Source: Thiomicrospira aerophila AL3 (GTDB lineage Bacteria > Pseudomonadota > Gammaproteobacteria > Thiomicrospirales > Thiomicrospiraceae). From it: a stretch of 64,000 nucleotides of DNA. The DNA lies in NCBI RefSeq assembly GCF_000227665.2, contig NZ_CP007030.1:1240001-1304000 (forward strand), given 5' to 3'. Below, one piece after another: positions 33,874-45,197 of this stretch (its first letter is position 1; the number at the start of each line of letters is the position of its first letter). Below the pieces are notes generated by a model. The model was not told the origin of the DNA, searched no databases, and saw only the letters and a program-made list of their open reading frames with translations. A program made the position numbers and the translations under genes.

Positions 33874-34935
33874 TTAATTGAACCATGGACCGATGCTGAA
33901 ATAGTGCATGATAGCCACTACAAATACCCAGACAATCGTTAATGGAATAAGGACCTTCCAACCCAAACGCATCAGTTGATCATAACGATAACGTGGGAAG
34001 GTTGCGCGGAACCACAAGAAACAGAATAACAAGAAGGCAACTTTAAGGAACAACCATACAAAACCTGGAATCCAAGCAGTAAGCGGGTCTAACAACCAAA
34101 TACCTTCGAAAGGTGAATACCACCCCCCTAAAAACATAATAGCAGTCATAAACGAGATCAACACCATCATGGCGTACTCAGCCAACATGAATACGCCAAA
34201 GCCCATGGAAGAATATTCAACATGGAAGCCCGCCACAATTTCAGCTTCACCTTCTACGACATCGAATGGCGTGCGGTTAGTTTCGGCTAGACCAGAAATA
34301 AAATACACCGCCAACATTGGCAACAATGGAATCCAATACCAGTTCCAAAAACCACCCTGCTGGCCATGCACGATTTCGGTTAGATTCATGGTGCCAGCTA
34401 CCATGAGAACCGTAACAAGTGCGAAGCCCATGGCAATTTCATAAGATACCTTTTGTGCTGAAGCACGCAAAGCACCCAAAAAGGCATACTTAGAGTTAGA
34501 GGCCCACCCTGCAATAATGACACCATAAACGACAATCGAGCTTACAGCTAGTACATACATGACACCAACGTTGATATCCGAAACTACGACACCTTCATCA
34601 AACGGAATAACGGCCCAAGCGGCTACAACCGGTGCTAAAGCTAATACCGGTGCTATTATAAATAGATACAGGTTAGATTGATGCGGACGGATAAACTCTT
34701 TCATGATGAGCTTCAACGCGTCAGCAAAGGGTTGCAAAATACCATAGGGGCCTACACGATTGGGTCCCATTCGGACTTGCATAAACCCAATAACCTTACG
34801 TTCAGCAAGGGTAAGAAATGCAACTGCAATCATAATGGGCACAATGACCACCATCACTTGAATAACAAGTGTAATTAAGATGGCCAGCCAATCATACAAA
34901 AAAAGACTTAGCCAATTTTGAAGCGCATTAAACAT
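33874..34935 (-). CDS. nuoH: NADH-quinone oxidoreductase subunit H
   Basis: A 353-residue, eight-helix membrane subunit that forms much of the quinone chamber. The hallmark segments [19 protein letters not shown] and [20 protein letters not shown] (quinone-site loop with its Glu residues) are intact. Confidence 0.98.
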   Translation of the reverse strand: MFNALQNWLSLFLYDWLAILITLVIQVMVVIVPIMIAVAFLTLAERKVIGFMQVRMGPNRVGPYGILQPFADALKLIMKEFIRPHQSNLYLFIIAPVLALAPVVAAWAVIPFDEGVVVSDINVGVMYVLAVSSIVVYGVIIAGWASNSKYAFLGALRASAQKVSYEIAMGFALVTVLMVAGTMNLTEIVHGQQGGFWNWYWIPLLPMLAVYFISGLAETNRTPFDVVEGEAEIVAGFHVEYSSMGFGVFMLAEYAMMVLISFMTAIMFLGGWYSPFEGIWLLDPLTAWIPGFVWLFLKVAFLLFCFLWFRATFPRYRYDQLMRLGWKVLIPLTIVWVFVVAIMHYFSIGPWFN

Positions 34936-34950
34936 GTAGGTGTCCTTTAA

Positions 34951-37065
34951 TTAGATTGTACGAACCGCTGCTTGCGCATCCGGTGTTGCTTGCAACGCCG
35001 GAGCACGACGCACCAAGCTATCAATCGCATAACAACCCATATAGGCTTGGGTTAAGTTCATAGTATTTTCAGGTTTAACCAGTGTCAGTTGGTTATAGTC
35101 CACAATAGCGAGTGGACGAAGTTGACTGGTTAACTCATCTAATACTTCTTGGCTTGAAACGTAATCAAAACCATCAACATGACATAGATTTCCTAACACG
35201 CGAAGTATTTTCCAGAGCGGTTTTGCTTCACCTGACGCATTGGCAACAATTTTGAAACTCTGTAAATCACCCTGTAGGTTAATATAGCTGCCACAGTTTT
35301 CAGCAAAAATAGCCATAGGCAATTGCAGAGAAGCATGCTCGTTCGCCACTTGACTGCTAAAGGCATTAATATGAATCCAATCTTCAGCGTTTTTTAGTAA
35401 AGCCAAAGCTGCGTTAGCATCAATGGCATCTGCTTCAGGCTCAACACCTAAAGTAATAACCAACTTTTTGTTCGCTAAACGCTGCGCTAAACTATAAGCC
35501 TGTGCCATTTGCAAATCACCGAGGATTTGATGCGCACCTTGTGTATTAGCAAACATGGCTAAATCAGCTACTTTCGTTTCGGTTAATTGCGCTAGCAAAC
35601 TAGCGAGCTTTAACAAAATAGCATAATCTTTATCAGACTGAGCCATCTGACCTAGGATCACTAACCCATCTTTAGCCGCGATTAATTGTTCAACTGTTTG
35701 TTTGGCATCAGCGGTAACAGCGACATCAGCTATTTCACTTGGTACAGCTTGACCTTTAAGCTCACAAGCGACTTTAACCAGGCCTGCTAACCCATTGAAA
35801 AGTGATTGGTTAACCATATCTGGCTTAACCAAGATATTTTGATCGAGTGCATCAGTAGCCAAACTGCTGATCTTTGCCCCCGCCAACTGTGCTTTTCTTA
35901 AACGATTGTTTAATAAGGGTAACTCTTTACGAAGGTAACACCCCACTAATAACGCCGCATCAAGCTGTTCGATACTGGCAAAAGTTCTACCCAACCCCTG
36001 ATTAAGCCCAGCTTTATCAGCACGAAAATCTTGCTGATTTAAACGATACTCAATCTGAGTCATACCCAAGTGAGTAAATAATTTTCGCGTTAAATAAAGC
36101 TCTTCTAGCGTTGCATTGGGCGAAACCATGACCACAACTTCAGCCGACTGGTTTTTATACTTAGATAAGATTTGTTCAGCCTTTTCAAGTGCGCCTTCCC
36201 ATTCTAGTGCCTGCCATTCACCCTGCTCTTTAACCATAGGCTGAGGTAAACGGTCTTGATGAGCCAAAGCTTCATAAGAAAAACGATCACGATCCGAAAT
36301 CCAGGTTTCATTAACCGCTTCATTTTCTTTAGGTACCACACGCATCACTTCACCATTGCGCGTATGAACATAAATATTTGAGCCGATGGAGTCATGAGGA
36401 GCAATAGACGCAGAGGATTTCATTTCCCAGGAACGTGCTTTATAGCGGTAAGGTTTAGAGGTTAGAGCACCAACAGGGCAAAGATCGATCATGTTGCCAG
36501 AGAGTTCAGATGAAATGGACTTTTCAATATAGGTACCAATCTCCATCCACTCGGAACGACCCGTCGCACCCAACTCTTTAAGGCCTGCAATTTCCTGTCC
36601 AAAGCGTACACAACGGGTACAGTGAATGCACCGTGTCATATCAGTTTGAATTAATGAACCAACGTTACGATCCCCTACAATACGCTTTCCTTCAGAATAA
36701 CGTGATACATCATCGCCATAATCCATTGCCACGTCTTGCAACTCACACTCACCACCCTGATCACAAATAGGGCAGTCTAGTGGATGATTGATCAACAAAA
36801 ACTCCATCACCGCTTTTTGAGCCGCAACGGCTTTAGGTGATTTGGTATTGACCTTCATACCATCGGTAACCGGTGTAGCACAAGCTGGCACTGCTTTAGG
36901 TGCGCCTTCAACTTCAACCAAGCACATCCGACAGTTTGCTGCGATAGACAGTTTTTTATGATAACAAAAACGGGGAATCGAAATTTTCGCGCCATCTGCC
37001 ACATCGATGAGCATATCACCTTCGCGCGCATTGACAATTTGACCGTTGATTTCAATTTTAATCAT
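34951..37065 (-). CDS. nuoG: NADH-quinone oxidoreductase subunit G
   Basis: A 704-residue iron-sulfur subunit. An N-terminal [2Fe-2S] domain (NCRMCLVEVEGAPK, about 46-59) is followed by the His/Cys [4Fe-4S] motif (HPLDCPICDQGGECELQD, about 95-112) and a further [4Fe-4S] motif (CIHCTRCVRF, about 146-155). The molybdopterin-oxidoreductase-like body follows and is degenerate, as usual in NuoG. Shorter than the E. coli protein (about 900 residues) but normal for many proteobacteria. Confidence 0.97.
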   Translation of the reverse strand: MIKIEINGQIVNAREGDMLIDVADGAKISIPRFCYHKKLSIAANCRMCLVEVEGAPKAVPACATPVTDGMKVNTKSPKAVAAQKAVMEFLLINHPLDCPICDQGGECELQDVAMDYGDDVSRYSEGKRIVGDRNVGSLIQTDMTRCIHCTRCVRFGQEIAGLKELGATGRSEWMEIGTYIEKSISSELSGNMIDLCPVGALTSKPYRYKARSWEMKSSASIAPHDSIGSNIYVHTRNGEVMRVVPKENEAVNETWISDRDRFSYEALAHQDRLPQPMVKEQGEWQALEWEGALEKAEQILSKYKNQSAEVVVMVSPNATLEELYLTRKLFTHLGMTQIEYRLNQQDFRADKAGLNQGLGRTFASIEQLDAALLVGCYLRKELPLLNNRLRKAQLAGAKISSLATDALDQNILVKPDMVNQSLFNGLAGLVKVACELKGQAVPSEIADVAVTADAKQTVEQLIAAKDGLVILGQMAQSDKDYAILLKLASLLAQLTETKVADLAMFANTQGAHQILGDLQMAQAYSLAQRLANKKLVITLGVEPEADAIDANAALALLKNAEDWIHINAFSSQVANEHASLQLPMAIFAENCGSYINLQGDLQSFKIVANASGEAKPLWKILRVLGNLCHVDGFDYVSSQEVLDELTSQLRPLAIVDYNQLTLVKPENTMNLTQAYMGCYAIDSLVRRAPALQATPDAQAAVRTI

Positions 37066-37096
37066 AGTTTTAACCTATTTATGAGTCTGACCCTAA

Positions 37097-38380
37097 TTAC
37101 GCGCGGTCGTAAATACTGCAGCCGTGATCTATATAATGACGGAATTCATGTTCATAATGCTTCAAAAAGCTCGCCACAGGAATGGCTGCTGCATCACCCA
37201 AACCACAAATAACCCGCCCCATAATCTTGCCAGATACATCTTTTAGTGTCTCAATATCTTCTGGACGACCTTTGCCCTGAACAATACGATGAACCATGCG
37301 ATACATCCAACCTGTACCCTCACGACAGGGTGTACATTGACCACAAGATTCATCATAGTAGAACCAGGTTAAACGCTCGAGTGCTTTAACCATATCAGTT
37401 TGATCATCCATAATAATGACCGAACCGGCACCGAGAAACGAGCCGGCCTTGGCTATAGAGTCATAATCCATTGTCATCGCTAAAGCATTTTCAGCTGGTA
37501 ACACCGCCGTAGATGAACCCCCTGGAATAACCGCTTTCAGTTGGCGACCTTTCCACATCCCACCAGCTTCAGCTAATAAGTCTTTAAACGGCGTACCCAT
37601 CGGAATTTCATAGTTACCCGGTTTGTTAATATGACCAGACATTGAAAACAATTTAGTACCACCCGCATTGGCCACACCAATGTCACGGAACCATTCGCCG
37701 CCTTTCGCCAAAATCATTGGAATGGATGCAAGGGTTTCAGTATTGTTTATTGTGGTGGGCTTGCCATACAAACCATAACTTGCTGGGAAGGGAGGCTTAA
37801 AACGAGGCTGACCTTTTTTACCTTCGATAGATTCAATTAAGGCTGTTTCTTCACCGCAAATATAGGCACCTGCACCTAAATGTGCATGAAGATCAAAACT
37901 GTGACCTGAACCTAGAATATTTTCGCCAAGCAGGCCTGCTTCACGTGCTTGCTCTACTGCACCAGTAAAACGTTTATAAGGCTCCCAGAATTCGCCACGG
38001 ATATAGTTATAACCTGCATGCGCACCAATAACATAGCCAGCAATCATCATACCTTCGATTAACTGATGCGGGTTATAGCGCATAATGTCACGGTCTTTAA
38101 AGGTACCCGGCTCACTTTCGTCGGAGTTACACAACAAATACTTAGGACCAGGTGCGTGACGGTTCATGAAACTCCATTTTAATCCGGTAGGAAAACCCGC
38201 ACCACCGCGGCCGCGCAAATTAGACGTCTTCACTTCATCAATAATTTCTTGAGGCGTTAGCTCGCCAGCAAGCACACGCTTCCAAACTTCATAGCCGCCT
38301 TGAGAGATGTATACATCAATATCCCAAGAACGCTCTAAATGATTATTTCTGTAACAACATTGGTTTAGCTCGATACTCAT
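37097..38380 (-). CDS. nuoF: NADH-quinone oxidoreductase subunit F
   Basis: The NADH-binding flavoprotein subunit, 427 residues from the ATG at 38380 (a GTG codon lies just before it; GGAG of the nuoE end serves as Shine-Dalgarno). FMN/NADH-binding glycine loops [13 protein letters not shown] and [12 protein letters not shown] are seen, and the N3 [4Fe-4S] motif [14 protein letters not shown] lies near residue 350. It hands electrons from NADH to the cluster chain. Three nt after nuoE. Confidence 0.97.
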   Translation of the reverse strand: MSIELNQCCYRNNHLERSWDIDVYISQGGYEVWKRVLAGELTPQEIIDEVKTSNLRGRGGAGFPTGLKWSFMNRHAPGPKYLLCNSDESEPGTFKDRDIMRYNPHQLIEGMMIAGYVIGAHAGYNYIRGEFWEPYKRFTGAVEQAREAGLLGENILGSGHSFDLHAHLGAGAYICGEETALIESIEGKKGQPRFKPPFPASYGLYGKPTTINNTETLASIPMILAKGGEWFRDIGVANAGGTKLFSMSGHINKPGNYEIPMGTPFKDLLAEAGGMWKGRQLKAVIPGGSSTAVLPAENALAMTMDYDSIAKAGSFLGAGSVIIMDDQTDMVKALERLTWFYYDESCGQCTPCREGTGWMYRMVHRIVQGKGRPEDIETLKDVSGKIMGRVICGLGDAAAIPVASFLKHYEHEFRHYIDHGCSIYDRA

Positions 38381-38383
38381 CAC

Positions 38384-38887
38384 TTACTCCAAATTGTCCA
38401 GGATTTCGTCAACACGCGATTCAGTTAAATCCTCGTAAAATACTTTGCCGATTTGCATCATTGGCGCGCCACCACAAGCGCCTAAGCATTCTACTTTTTT
38501 TATCGAGAATTTACCGTCTGGCGTAACCTCACCAACCTTCACATTTAATTTCTTCTCTAAATAACCGAGTAACTCATCCGAGCCACGAAGCATACAAGAG
38601 ATGTTAGTACACAAACAAATTTTGTGACGCCCTACTGGCTTATGCTCAAAGTTCGAATAAAATGTAGCGACTTCATAAACTGAGATAGGTGTCATCTCAA
38701 GATAGTCAGCTACTTGATCCATTAAATCCTTAGTAAGATGTCCACCCTGCGTTTCTTGCACAATGCGCAAAGCTGCAATCACTGCGGACTGTTTCTGATC
38801 ATTTGGATAACGGGCTAGCCAACGGTCAATACGCGTCTTAACTTCACCTTGAATCACATTATCTGCTACTGCTTGAGTTTGGCTCAT
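38384..38887 (-). CDS. nuoE: NADH-quinone oxidoreductase subunit E
   Basis: A 167-residue thioredoxin-fold subunit with the [2Fe-2S] cluster N1a. Its four Cys sit in CTNISCM and [10 protein letters not shown]. It partners NuoF in the NADH dehydrogenase module. The ATG overlaps the nuoD stop by 4 nt, which implies translational coupling. Confidence 0.97.
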   Translation of the reverse strand: MSQTQAVADNVIQGEVKTRIDRWLARYPNDQKQSAVIAALRIVQETQGGHLTKDLMDQVADYLEMTPISVYEVATFYSNFEHKPVGRHKICLCTNISCMLRGSDELLGYLEKKLNVKVGEVTPDGKFSIKKVECLGACGGAPMMQIGKVFYEDLTESRVDEILDNLE

Positions 38888-40137
38888 CGATCAATCTCTC
38901 CAAATACAATGTCTTGGGTACCAATGATAGTTACAACATCGGCAATCATGTGGCCTTTCGCCATCTCATCGAGTGCCGCAAGATGCGGGAAGCCCGGTGC
39001 ACGAATTTTTAAGCGATAGGGTTTATTTGCACCATCAGATACCAAATAAACGCCAAACTCACCCTTAGGATGCTCTACAGCACTATAAACTTCGCCAGGA
39101 GGGGTAATAAAACCTTCCGTGAACAGCTTAAAGTGATGAATTAAGGCTTCCATATTGGATTTAGCGTCAACGCGTGAGGGAGGTGTAACTTTATGATTGT
39201 CGGCAATAACTGGACCTGGATTAGCTTTAAGCCATTGCACACATTGTTTGATAATTTTGTTTGATTCGCGCATTTCAGCAACGCGCACCAGGTAACGGTC
39301 ATAGCTATCACCCGTTTTACCCACTGGAATATCAAAATCTAATCGGTCATATACTTCGTAGGGTTGTTTTTTACGCAAATCCCAAGCAATGCCCGAGCCT
39401 CTTAACATCGGACCAGAAAAACCTAGCTGCAAAGCTCGCTCTGGTGAAACAATACCAATATCTACTGTACGCTGCTTCCAAATACGGTTATCTGTTAATA
39501 ATGTCTCGTACTCATCAACATAGCCCGGAAAACGTTCAGTAAAGGCTTCAATAAAATCCAGTAAACTACCTTCGCGCGTTTCATTAAGCTTAGCTAAATC
39601 CTTGCCTTTGTGCCAAGGTGATTCAGAATATTTGGCCATCGTCTCTGGTAAATCGCGATATACACCACCTGGGCGATAATAAGTCGCATGCATACGGGCG
39701 CCAGAAACGGCTTCATAGCAATCCATCAAATCTTCGCGCTCACGGAAGGCATATAAAAAGACAGTCATTGCACCGATATCGAGGGCGTGAGCACCTAACC
39801 ACATCAAATGATTCAGAATGCGGGTAATCTCATCAAACATAACACGAATATACTGTGCGCGCTCCGGCACCTCCACGCCCAACAACTTCTCAATTGCAAG
39901 GACATAACCATGTTCATTCGCCATCATAGAGACATAATCTAGGCGATCCATGTATCCGATAGATTGATTATAAGGTTTATATTCAGCAAGCTTTTCGGTA
40001 CCGCGATGCAATAAACCAATATGAGGATCAGAACGTACAATTGTTTCACCATCCAGCTCAAGAACCAAACGAAGTACACCATGAGCTGAAGGATGCTGGG
40101 GGCCAAAATTCAGGGTATAGTTTTTAATTTCAGGCAT
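38884..40137 (-). CDS. nuoD: NADH-quinone oxidoreductase subunit D
   Basis: The 417-residue 49-kDa-type subunit forming the quinone site with NuoB. Conserved [13 protein letters not shown] at the N-terminus holds the quinone-site His, and the C-terminus ends DIVFGEIDR as is standard. It is encoded separately from nuoC, unlike in E. coli where the two are fused. Confidence 0.98.
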   Translation of the reverse strand: MPEIKNYTLNFGPQHPSAHGVLRLVLELDGETIVRSDPHIGLLHRGTEKLAEYKPYNQSIGYMDRLDYVSMMANEHGYVLAIEKLLGVEVPERAQYIRVMFDEITRILNHLMWLGAHALDIGAMTVFLYAFREREDLMDCYEAVSGARMHATYYRPGGVYRDLPETMAKYSESPWHKGKDLAKLNETREGSLLDFIEAFTERFPGYVDEYETLLTDNRIWKQRTVDIGIVSPERALQLGFSGPMLRGSGIAWDLRKKQPYEVYDRLDFDIPVGKTGDSYDRYLVRVAEMRESNKIIKQCVQWLKANPGPVIADNHKVTPPSRVDAKSNMEALIHHFKLFTEGFITPPGEVYSAVEHPKGEFGVYLVSDGANKPYRLKIRAPGFPHLAALDEMAKGHMIADVVTIIGTQDIVFGEIDR

Positions 40138-40154
40138 GATAGAGTCCCTTACCG

Positions 40155-40808
40155 TTAATGGCGAATAACACGAGGTACGTTAACGCGATTTTCTATTGAA
40201 ACCGGCTCATAAACAACACGGCCCTTCTCACTGTCATAACGCATTTCAACATGCCCAACCAACGGGAAGTCCTTGCGCAGTGGGTGTCCTACAAAGCCAT
40301 AATCGGTCAAAATACGACGCAAATCTGGGTGACCTACAAAAATAATGCCAAATAAATCAAATGCTTCACGCTCAAACCAATTGGCAACATTCCATATATC
40401 ACTTACCGAATCAAACATAGGTTGAGCGGAATTAGGCGAGTAGGATTTGACACGTAAACGCAGGTTTTGGTTGATAGATAGCAAATGATATACAACACAG
40501 AAACGATTAGGTGCGTCTAAACCATCAGGTTCGTGAATCGGCTCGAAGTCAAACACACCACGACTGAATCCTGTATTGACAGCTTGATCTGACTCCCAAT
40601 TTGTTTGTCCAAAGGACAAATAGTCAACACCACACAAGTCCATCAACATTTCAAACCCAAGCTCATCACGTAAACGCAGCATCGTTTCGTGAAGATTTTC
40701 TGGAGCTACAGTAAGTGTTAACTCGTCAAACTCATGGTTAAGTTGCTCGTATTGACCCGACAAAGTTTGTTCAATACGTGTTTGCAAATCGTGAACAGAT
40801 TGTTTCAT
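40155..40808 (-). CDS. nuoC: NADH-quinone oxidoreductase subunit C
   Basis: A 217-residue 30-kDa-type subunit of the peripheral arm. The family signature [10 protein letters not shown][12 protein letters not shown] (about 148-170) and the terminal DFPL segment are present. 17 nt before nuoD. Confidence 0.97.
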   Translation of the reverse strand: MKQSVHDLQTRIEQTLSGQYEQLNHEFDELTLTVAPENLHETMLRLRDELGFEMLMDLCGVDYLSFGQTNWESDQAVNTGFSRGVFDFEPIHEPDGLDAPNRFCVVYHLLSINQNLRLRVKSYSPNSAQPMFDSVSDIWNVANWFEREAFDLFGIIFVGHPDLRRILTDYGFVGHPLRKDFPLVGHVEMRYDSEKGRVVYEPVSIENRVNVPRVIRH

Positions 40809-40837
40809 AAGCTTACCTAAGATGAGTACTTGAATTG

Positions 40838-41314
40838 CTAGCGAGCAATCGTATTAGTCTTACGGATTTTCTTTTGCAATTGCAAAATACCGTACAACAA
40901 AGCTTCTGCAGTGGGTGGACAGCCTGGTACGTAAACATCAACCGGCACAATGCGATCACAACCTCTTACAACAGAATAAGAATAATGATAGTAGCCACCA
41001 CCATTGGCACAAGAACCCATTGAGATAACCCAGCGCGGCTCGGCCATTTGGTCATATACTTTTCTTAGAGCAGGTGCCATTTTATTGACAAGTGTACCAG
41101 CCACAATCATAACGTCAGATTGACGTGGACTGGGTCGGAAAATAATGCCGAAACGATCAAGGTCATAACGTGAAGCACCAGCATGCATCATTTCAACCGC
41201 ACAACAGGCAAGACCAAAGGTCATCGGCCAGAGCGATCCTGTTCTAGCCCAGTTAATAAGTTTGTCTGCTGATGTTGTTACAACACCTTCTTTTAATACG
41301 CCTTCTATTCCCAT
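40838..41314 (-). CDS. nuoB: NADH-quinone oxidoreductase subunit B
   Basis: 158 residues from the ATG at 41314, with GGGAG in front; the frame is open to 41335 but the shorter form has the usual length. It carries cluster N2: tandem Cys in [10 protein letters not shown], then [13 protein letters not shown] and [13 protein letters not shown]. Electron donor to the quinone. It overlaps nuoA by 10 nt. Confidence 0.97.
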   Translation of the reverse strand: MGIEGVLKEGVVTTSADKLINWARTGSLWPMTFGLACCAVEMMHAGASRYDLDRFGIIFRPSPRQSDVMIVAGTLVNKMAPALRKVYDQMAEPRWVISMGSCANGGGYYHYSYSVVRGCDRIVPVDVYVPGCPPTAEALLYGILQLQKKIRKTNTIAR

Positions 41315-41661
41315 TCTAAGGCTCCCTTTCTCCATTCATAAATAAAGCCCACTACCAATAGGGTTAAAAACACACCCATAGAGAGCAAGCCAAATAAGCC
41401 GATGTCATCAAGCACAACGGCCCAAGGGAACAAGAAAGCGATTTCAAGGTCGAATATTATAAATAGAATGGCAACTAGATAAAAACGCACATCAAACTTC
41501 ATGCGCGAATCTTCAAAGGCTTCAAACCCACACTCATAGGGCGAGTTCTTTTCTGCATCTGGCTTATTCGGCGCTAACACAAAACTCATCACTAGTGGGC
41601 CAATCCCAAAAAGAATCCCTATTACGGCAAACACCAAAATAGGCAAATAATTTTCTAGCAT
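41305..41661 (-). CDS. nuoA: NADH-quinone oxidoreductase subunit A
   Basis: A 118-residue, three-helix membrane subunit and first gene of the complex I operon. The family loop [20 protein letters not shown] (Cys-Gly-Phe) and [12 protein letters not shown] in helix 2 are intact. The operon promoter must lie at or before the tRNA-Leu gene, 48 bases upstream, so tRNA and nuo may share a transcript. Confidence 0.97.
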   Translation of the reverse strand: MLENYLPILVFAVIGILFGIGPLVMSFVLAPNKPDAEKNSPYECGFEAFEDSRMKFDVRFYLVAILFIIFDLEIAFLFPWAVVLDDIGLFGLLSMGVFLTLLVVGFIYEWRKGALEWE

Positions 41662-41709
41662 AGGTTTTTCACCTCTTCTAGTTTACATGAAAGGCGTAAG
41701 CCTGAAAAA

Positions 41710-41794
41710 TGGTGCCGATGGCCGGACTCGAACCGGCACAGCTTGCGCCACTACCCCCTCAAGATAGCGTGTCTACCAATTTCACCACATCGGC
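41710..41794 (-). tRNA. tRNA-Leu (GAG)
   Basis: An 85-nt class II tRNA on the minus strand with a long variable arm, GAG anticodon in the loop TTGAGG, G18-G19-type D-loop (TTGGTAGAC), T-arm GGTTCGAGTCC, and encoded CCA. It lies between secG and nuoA, a common neighbourhood for tRNA-Leu in gammaproteobacteria. Confidence 0.97.
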
Positions 41795-41807
41795 GTGTAT
41801 TTAAGAT

Positions 41808-42119
41808 TTAGTCTGGAACCACTGGGCCACGGTTTGCAGGCCGGTCAGCAGGAACAGATTGTTCGGTTACCACACTTTGATAACCTTTCGCTTGTTTACT
41901 TGCAATGTAAGCAAGTGACAAACTGGTAATAAAAAACAATGTAGCTAGTAGTGCTGTCATTCTGGATAAGAATGTAGCACTACCACGACTACCAAACACA
42001 GACTGAGATGAACCACCAAAGTTCGCACCGGCGTCTGCGCCTTTTCCGTGCTGTAACAACACTAAAACGATCAATCCAAATGCAAGGACAATGTGGACTG
42101 CAAGAACTATTTCAAACAT
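41808..42119 (-). CDS. secG: Preprotein translocase subunit SecG
   Basis: A 103-residue membrane subunit of the SecYEG channel with two helices (about 1-22 and 52-72). The conserved segment [16 protein letters not shown] between them identifies the family. It starts inside the 3' end of tpiA (13-nt overlap). Confidence 0.95.
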   Translation of the reverse strand: MFEIVLAVHIVLAFGLIVLVLLQHGKGADAGANFGGSSQSVFGSRGSATFLSRMTALLATLFFITSLSLAYIASKQAKGYQSVVTEQSVPADRPANRGPVVPD

Positions 42120-42877
42120 GATTGCGCTGCCGCCTTACATATTGCTAAAAAATCTATTGGATCAAGAGATGCGCCACCAATTAAGCCACCATCAATATCA
42201 GGCTGAGCAAACAATGTTGCTGCATTATCTGGCTTAACGCTCCCACCATATTGAATAATGACGCTCTCTGCTATTTTTTGATCGTGCTGAGCTAACAGGT
42301 TACGAATAAACGCATGAACGGCTTGAGCTTGATCAGGTGTTGCTGTTTTACCTGTGCCAATAGCCCATACAGGCTCATAGGCAATTACAATATTTGCGAA
42401 AGCGGCTGCACCGACCTTTTTAATAACGGCATTTAACTGTATTGCAACGACCTGCTCAGTTTGATCAGCCTCGCGTTCATCTAACGTTTCACCCACACAA
42501 AGAATGGGGGTTATGTTTGATGCTAGTAACGCAGCTACTTTATCAGCAACTTGTGCATCCGTCTCACCGTAAATTGCTCTACGTTCTGAATGACCTACGA
42601 TGGCATAAGGAATCGAAAAGTCAGCTAGCATATCGACTGAAACCTCACCCGTAAAAGCACCATAGCCAGCTTGCTCACATACGTTTTGAACGCCAACTGC
42701 TATCAAGCTGCCAGCGAGTTTCGATTGTACATCACTTATATACAAACTTGGCGGACAAACTGCTATCTTCACATTGTTTAATGCACTAGCTTGTTGTGTA
42801 AATTGCCCCAAGTGGTCTTGAATCATAGCTTTGGAGCCATGCATTTTCCAATTTCCTGCAACAAATGGGATTCTCAC
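42107..42877 (-). CDS. tpiA: Triosephosphate isomerase
   Basis: 256 residues, interconverting dihydroxyacetone phosphate and glyceraldehyde-3-phosphate. Active-site residues: Lys in NWKMHG, His in VGHSERR, Glu in [11 protein letters not shown]. The TIM-barrel phosphate loop GGSVKPDN is near the end. It starts at GTG 42877, with GGAG upstream; no better start is seen. Confidence 0.97.
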   Translation of the reverse strand: MRIPFVAGNWKMHGSKAMIQDHLGQFTQQASALNNVKIAVCPPSLYISDVQSKLAGSLIAVGVQNVCEQAGYGAFTGEVSVDMLADFSIPYAIVGHSERRAIYGETDAQVADKVAALLASNITPILCVGETLDEREADQTEQVVAIQLNAVIKKVGAAAFANIVIAYEPVWAIGTGKTATPDQAQAVHAFIRNLLAQHDQKIAESVIIQYGGSVKPDNAATLFAQPDIDGGLIGGASLDPIDFLAICKAAAQSCLK

Positions 42878-42945
42878 GCATCCATCTCCAATTTAAAGGT
42901 CGCATAATATTACTGGCTTTATTGTTAAATTACAATCTTGACAAC

Positions 42946-44283
42946 TTATGAAAAACCCTTTTCAACCCATTTAGCGAGCAATTTAGCCTGTTCATCAACT
43001 AATTTAGCATCTTTCCCTTCTACCATAACTCGCACTAACGGCTCAGTTCCCGATGCTCGGATAAGTAAACGCGCTTCTGCCTGATGATTTTTTTCAAAGT
43101 CTGCAATAGCTTGAAGCAATGGCGGATAGGTCTCAGGATCATAATGACTGGCTACTTTTACATTAATCATCCGCATTGGAAACTTGGTAAGGCCCTGTAA
43201 AATTGTTTGCCAACCACCTTGTTCACGATACACACTAAGAAACTGTAGCGCAGCGATAATACCATCACCGGTCGATGCTTTGTCTAGGCATAGAATGTGC
43301 CCCGAACCCTCTGCCCCAACCAGAAGTGATTGATCTTTTAATTTAGCCATTACATAACGATCACCCACGGCCGCACGATACAATTTTTTACCTATTGCCG
43401 CTAAGGCCTGTTCAATACCTAAGTTCGTCATCAATGTGCCCACTACGGCACGCTCATCAGGATATTTGTAACGCGCTAGAATATAAAGGATATCATCGCC
43501 ATCGACTATGCGACCCTTATCGGTCACCAGCATTAAACGGTCACCATCACCATCAAGGGCAATACCTATATCTGCGTGCAAAGCTTGCACCTTGGCTATT
43601 AACGCATCAAGGTGCGTTGCCCCACAACCTTGGTTAATGTTTAAACCATTGGGCTCCACACCCATACGCGTAACCTTAGCACCCAACTCTTCAAAAACAG
43701 CGGGGGCGATGTGATAGGTTGCACCATGCGCACAATCTACGACAAGGTGCAGCCCCTCCAGTGAGGCTTGACCATCAAAGGTGCTTTTACAAAACTCAAT
43801 ATAACGACCTGGTGCATCATTAACCCGCTGTGCCTTACCCAGCGCAGCCAGGTGATCAGCTTGTTGTGGATGGGTCATTGATTGATCAAAGGCCGCCTCA
43901 ATGGCCAACTCCAATTCATCCGACACCTTAAGACCCTGTGCATCGAAAAACTTGATACCGTTATCATAGTGTGGATTATGTGAAGCACTGATTACAATCC
44001 CTAAATCAGCTCGAAAAGTGCGCGTCAAATACGCAATAGCCGGCGTTGGCATCGGACCAAGTAGTAACACATCAATGCCTGCATAGATTAATCCCGCCTC
44101 AAGGGCTGATTCAAACATATAACCTGATATACGCGTGTCTTTACCAATCAACACCTTTGTAGCGCCGCGCTGCTTTAAAACTTGGCCTGTCGCCCAACCC
44201 AATCTTAATACTTGATCAGGCGTCATCAAACCCTGCCCCACGCGACTTCTTATACCATCCGTACCAAAATATCGTTTTTTCAT
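42946..44283 (-). CDS. glmM: Phosphoglucosamine mutase
   Basis: A 445-residue enzyme converting glucosamine-6-phosphate to glucosamine-1-phosphate for UDP-GlcNAc, peptidoglycan and LPS synthesis. The phosphoserine loop VISASHNPHYDNG, metal loop ALDGDGDRL and phosphate-binding RASGTEPLVRVMVE are present. The start overlaps the folP stop by 4 nt (ATGA), the usual folP-glmM coupling. Confidence 0.97.
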   Translation of the reverse strand: MKKRYFGTDGIRSRVGQGLMTPDQVLRLGWATGQVLKQRGATKVLIGKDTRISGYMFESALEAGLIYAGIDVLLLGPMPTPAIAYLTRTFRADLGIVISASHNPHYDNGIKFFDAQGLKVSDELELAIEAAFDQSMTHPQQADHLAALGKAQRVNDAPGRYIEFCKSTFDGQASLEGLHLVVDCAHGATYHIAPAVFEELGAKVTRMGVEPNGLNINQGCGATHLDALIAKVQALHADIGIALDGDGDRLMLVTDKGRIVDGDDILYILARYKYPDERAVVGTLMTNLGIEQALAAIGKKLYRAAVGDRYVMAKLKDQSLLVGAEGSGHILCLDKASTGDGIIAALQFLSVYREQGGWQTILQGLTKFPMRMINVKVASHYDPETYPPLLQAIADFEKNHQAEARLLIRASGTEPLVRVMVEGKDAKLVDEQAKLLAKWVEKGFS

Positions 44284-45125
44284 AACTTACCTTTTTGCTC
44301 TAACCATGGCGTTAAGCTAGCAACTAGTTGCCAGGCCTGCCTAGTTTCTACAACATCATGAACCCTTATAATCTGCGCACCTTGCGACAAGGCAATCACC
44401 GCAGCAACCACGCTAGGTAACATGCGCTCATTAACTGGCAAATCATTCAACAACGCACCTAGCATGGATTTACGGGACACCCCCACCAGCAATGGGTGTC
44501 CCAATGAATGGAAGCTTTTAATCTGCCTAAACAGTTGCGTATTATGATCAAGTGTTTTACCAAAACCAAACCCTGGATCTAAGCAGATACGCTCTGGCAA
44601 AATACCTTCTTGACGACATGCCTGAACACGCTCTGTTAAAAAACGCATCACCTCGCTGACAACATCATTGTAAGAAGGCGATTGCTGCATGGTAGCAATG
44701 TCACCTTGTTTATGCATAAGACAGATGGCCGCCTCAGGGTACTCACTTAACACGGCTATCGCACCCTCTGCTTGCAAGGCATTCACATCATTAATCATAT
44801 CAACACCTTGTGACAAGGCCTGACGCATCACTTCGGGCTTATAGGTATCAACAGAAATATAGCAATCGGTGTAACGTTGCGCGAGCTCTATGGCCGGCAT
44901 AACACGAGATAATTCTTCATCCAAGCCTACCGAGTGGGCACCAGGCCTGGTCGATTCACCCCCTATATCTAGAATATCGACCTGCTGCTGTGCACATAAT
45001 TCCAACTGTCGCTTCAGCTGCTCCTGCTGTAGCAACTTGCCACCATCACTAAACGAATCAGGCGTTAGATTTAAAATGGCCATTAACATCGGGGGAGATG
45101 AGTTGAGTGCTTTAATCAATGACAT
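44280..45125 (-). CDS. folP: Dihydropteroate synthase
   Basis: A 281-residue TIM-barrel enzyme of folate synthesis that joins p-aminobenzoate to the pterin pyrophosphate; the target of sulfonamides. LNLTPDSFSDGG, DIGGESTRPGA and VGVSRKSMLG loops are intact. Between ftsH and glmM, the standard gene order. Confidence 0.97.
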   Translation of the reverse strand: MSLIKALNSSPPMLMAILNLTPDSFSDGGKLLQQEQLKRQLELCAQQQVDILDIGGESTRPGAHSVGLDEELSRVMPAIELAQRYTDCYISVDTYKPEVMRQALSQGVDMINDVNALQAEGAIAVLSEYPEAAICLMHKQGDIATMQQSPSYNDVVSEVMRFLTERVQACRQEGILPERICLDPGFGFGKTLDHNTQLFRQIKSFHSLGHPLLVGVSRKSMLGALLNDLPVNERMLPSVVAAVIALSQGAQIIRVHDVVETRQAWQLVASLTPWLEQKGKL

Positions 45126-45141
45126 ATCACTTCTCTTAAAC

Positions 45142-45166
45142 GAAAAAACCCTCCATGAGGAGGGCT
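45142..45166 (-). terminator. Terminator after ftsH
   Basis: On the minus strand, CCCTCC/GGAGGG with a 4-nt loop is followed by TTTTTT, 30 bases beyond the ftsH stop and just before folP, so folP-glmM may need read-through or its own start. Confidence 0.75.
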
Positions 45167-45197
45167 ATTTTATCCTATCTAGCTTAATAAGATTGAG

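Noticed and set aside
41305-41335. Longer NuoB start at 41335
   Set aside because: The extra seven residues are not seen in the family, and the ATG at 41314 has a better Shine-Dalgarno.
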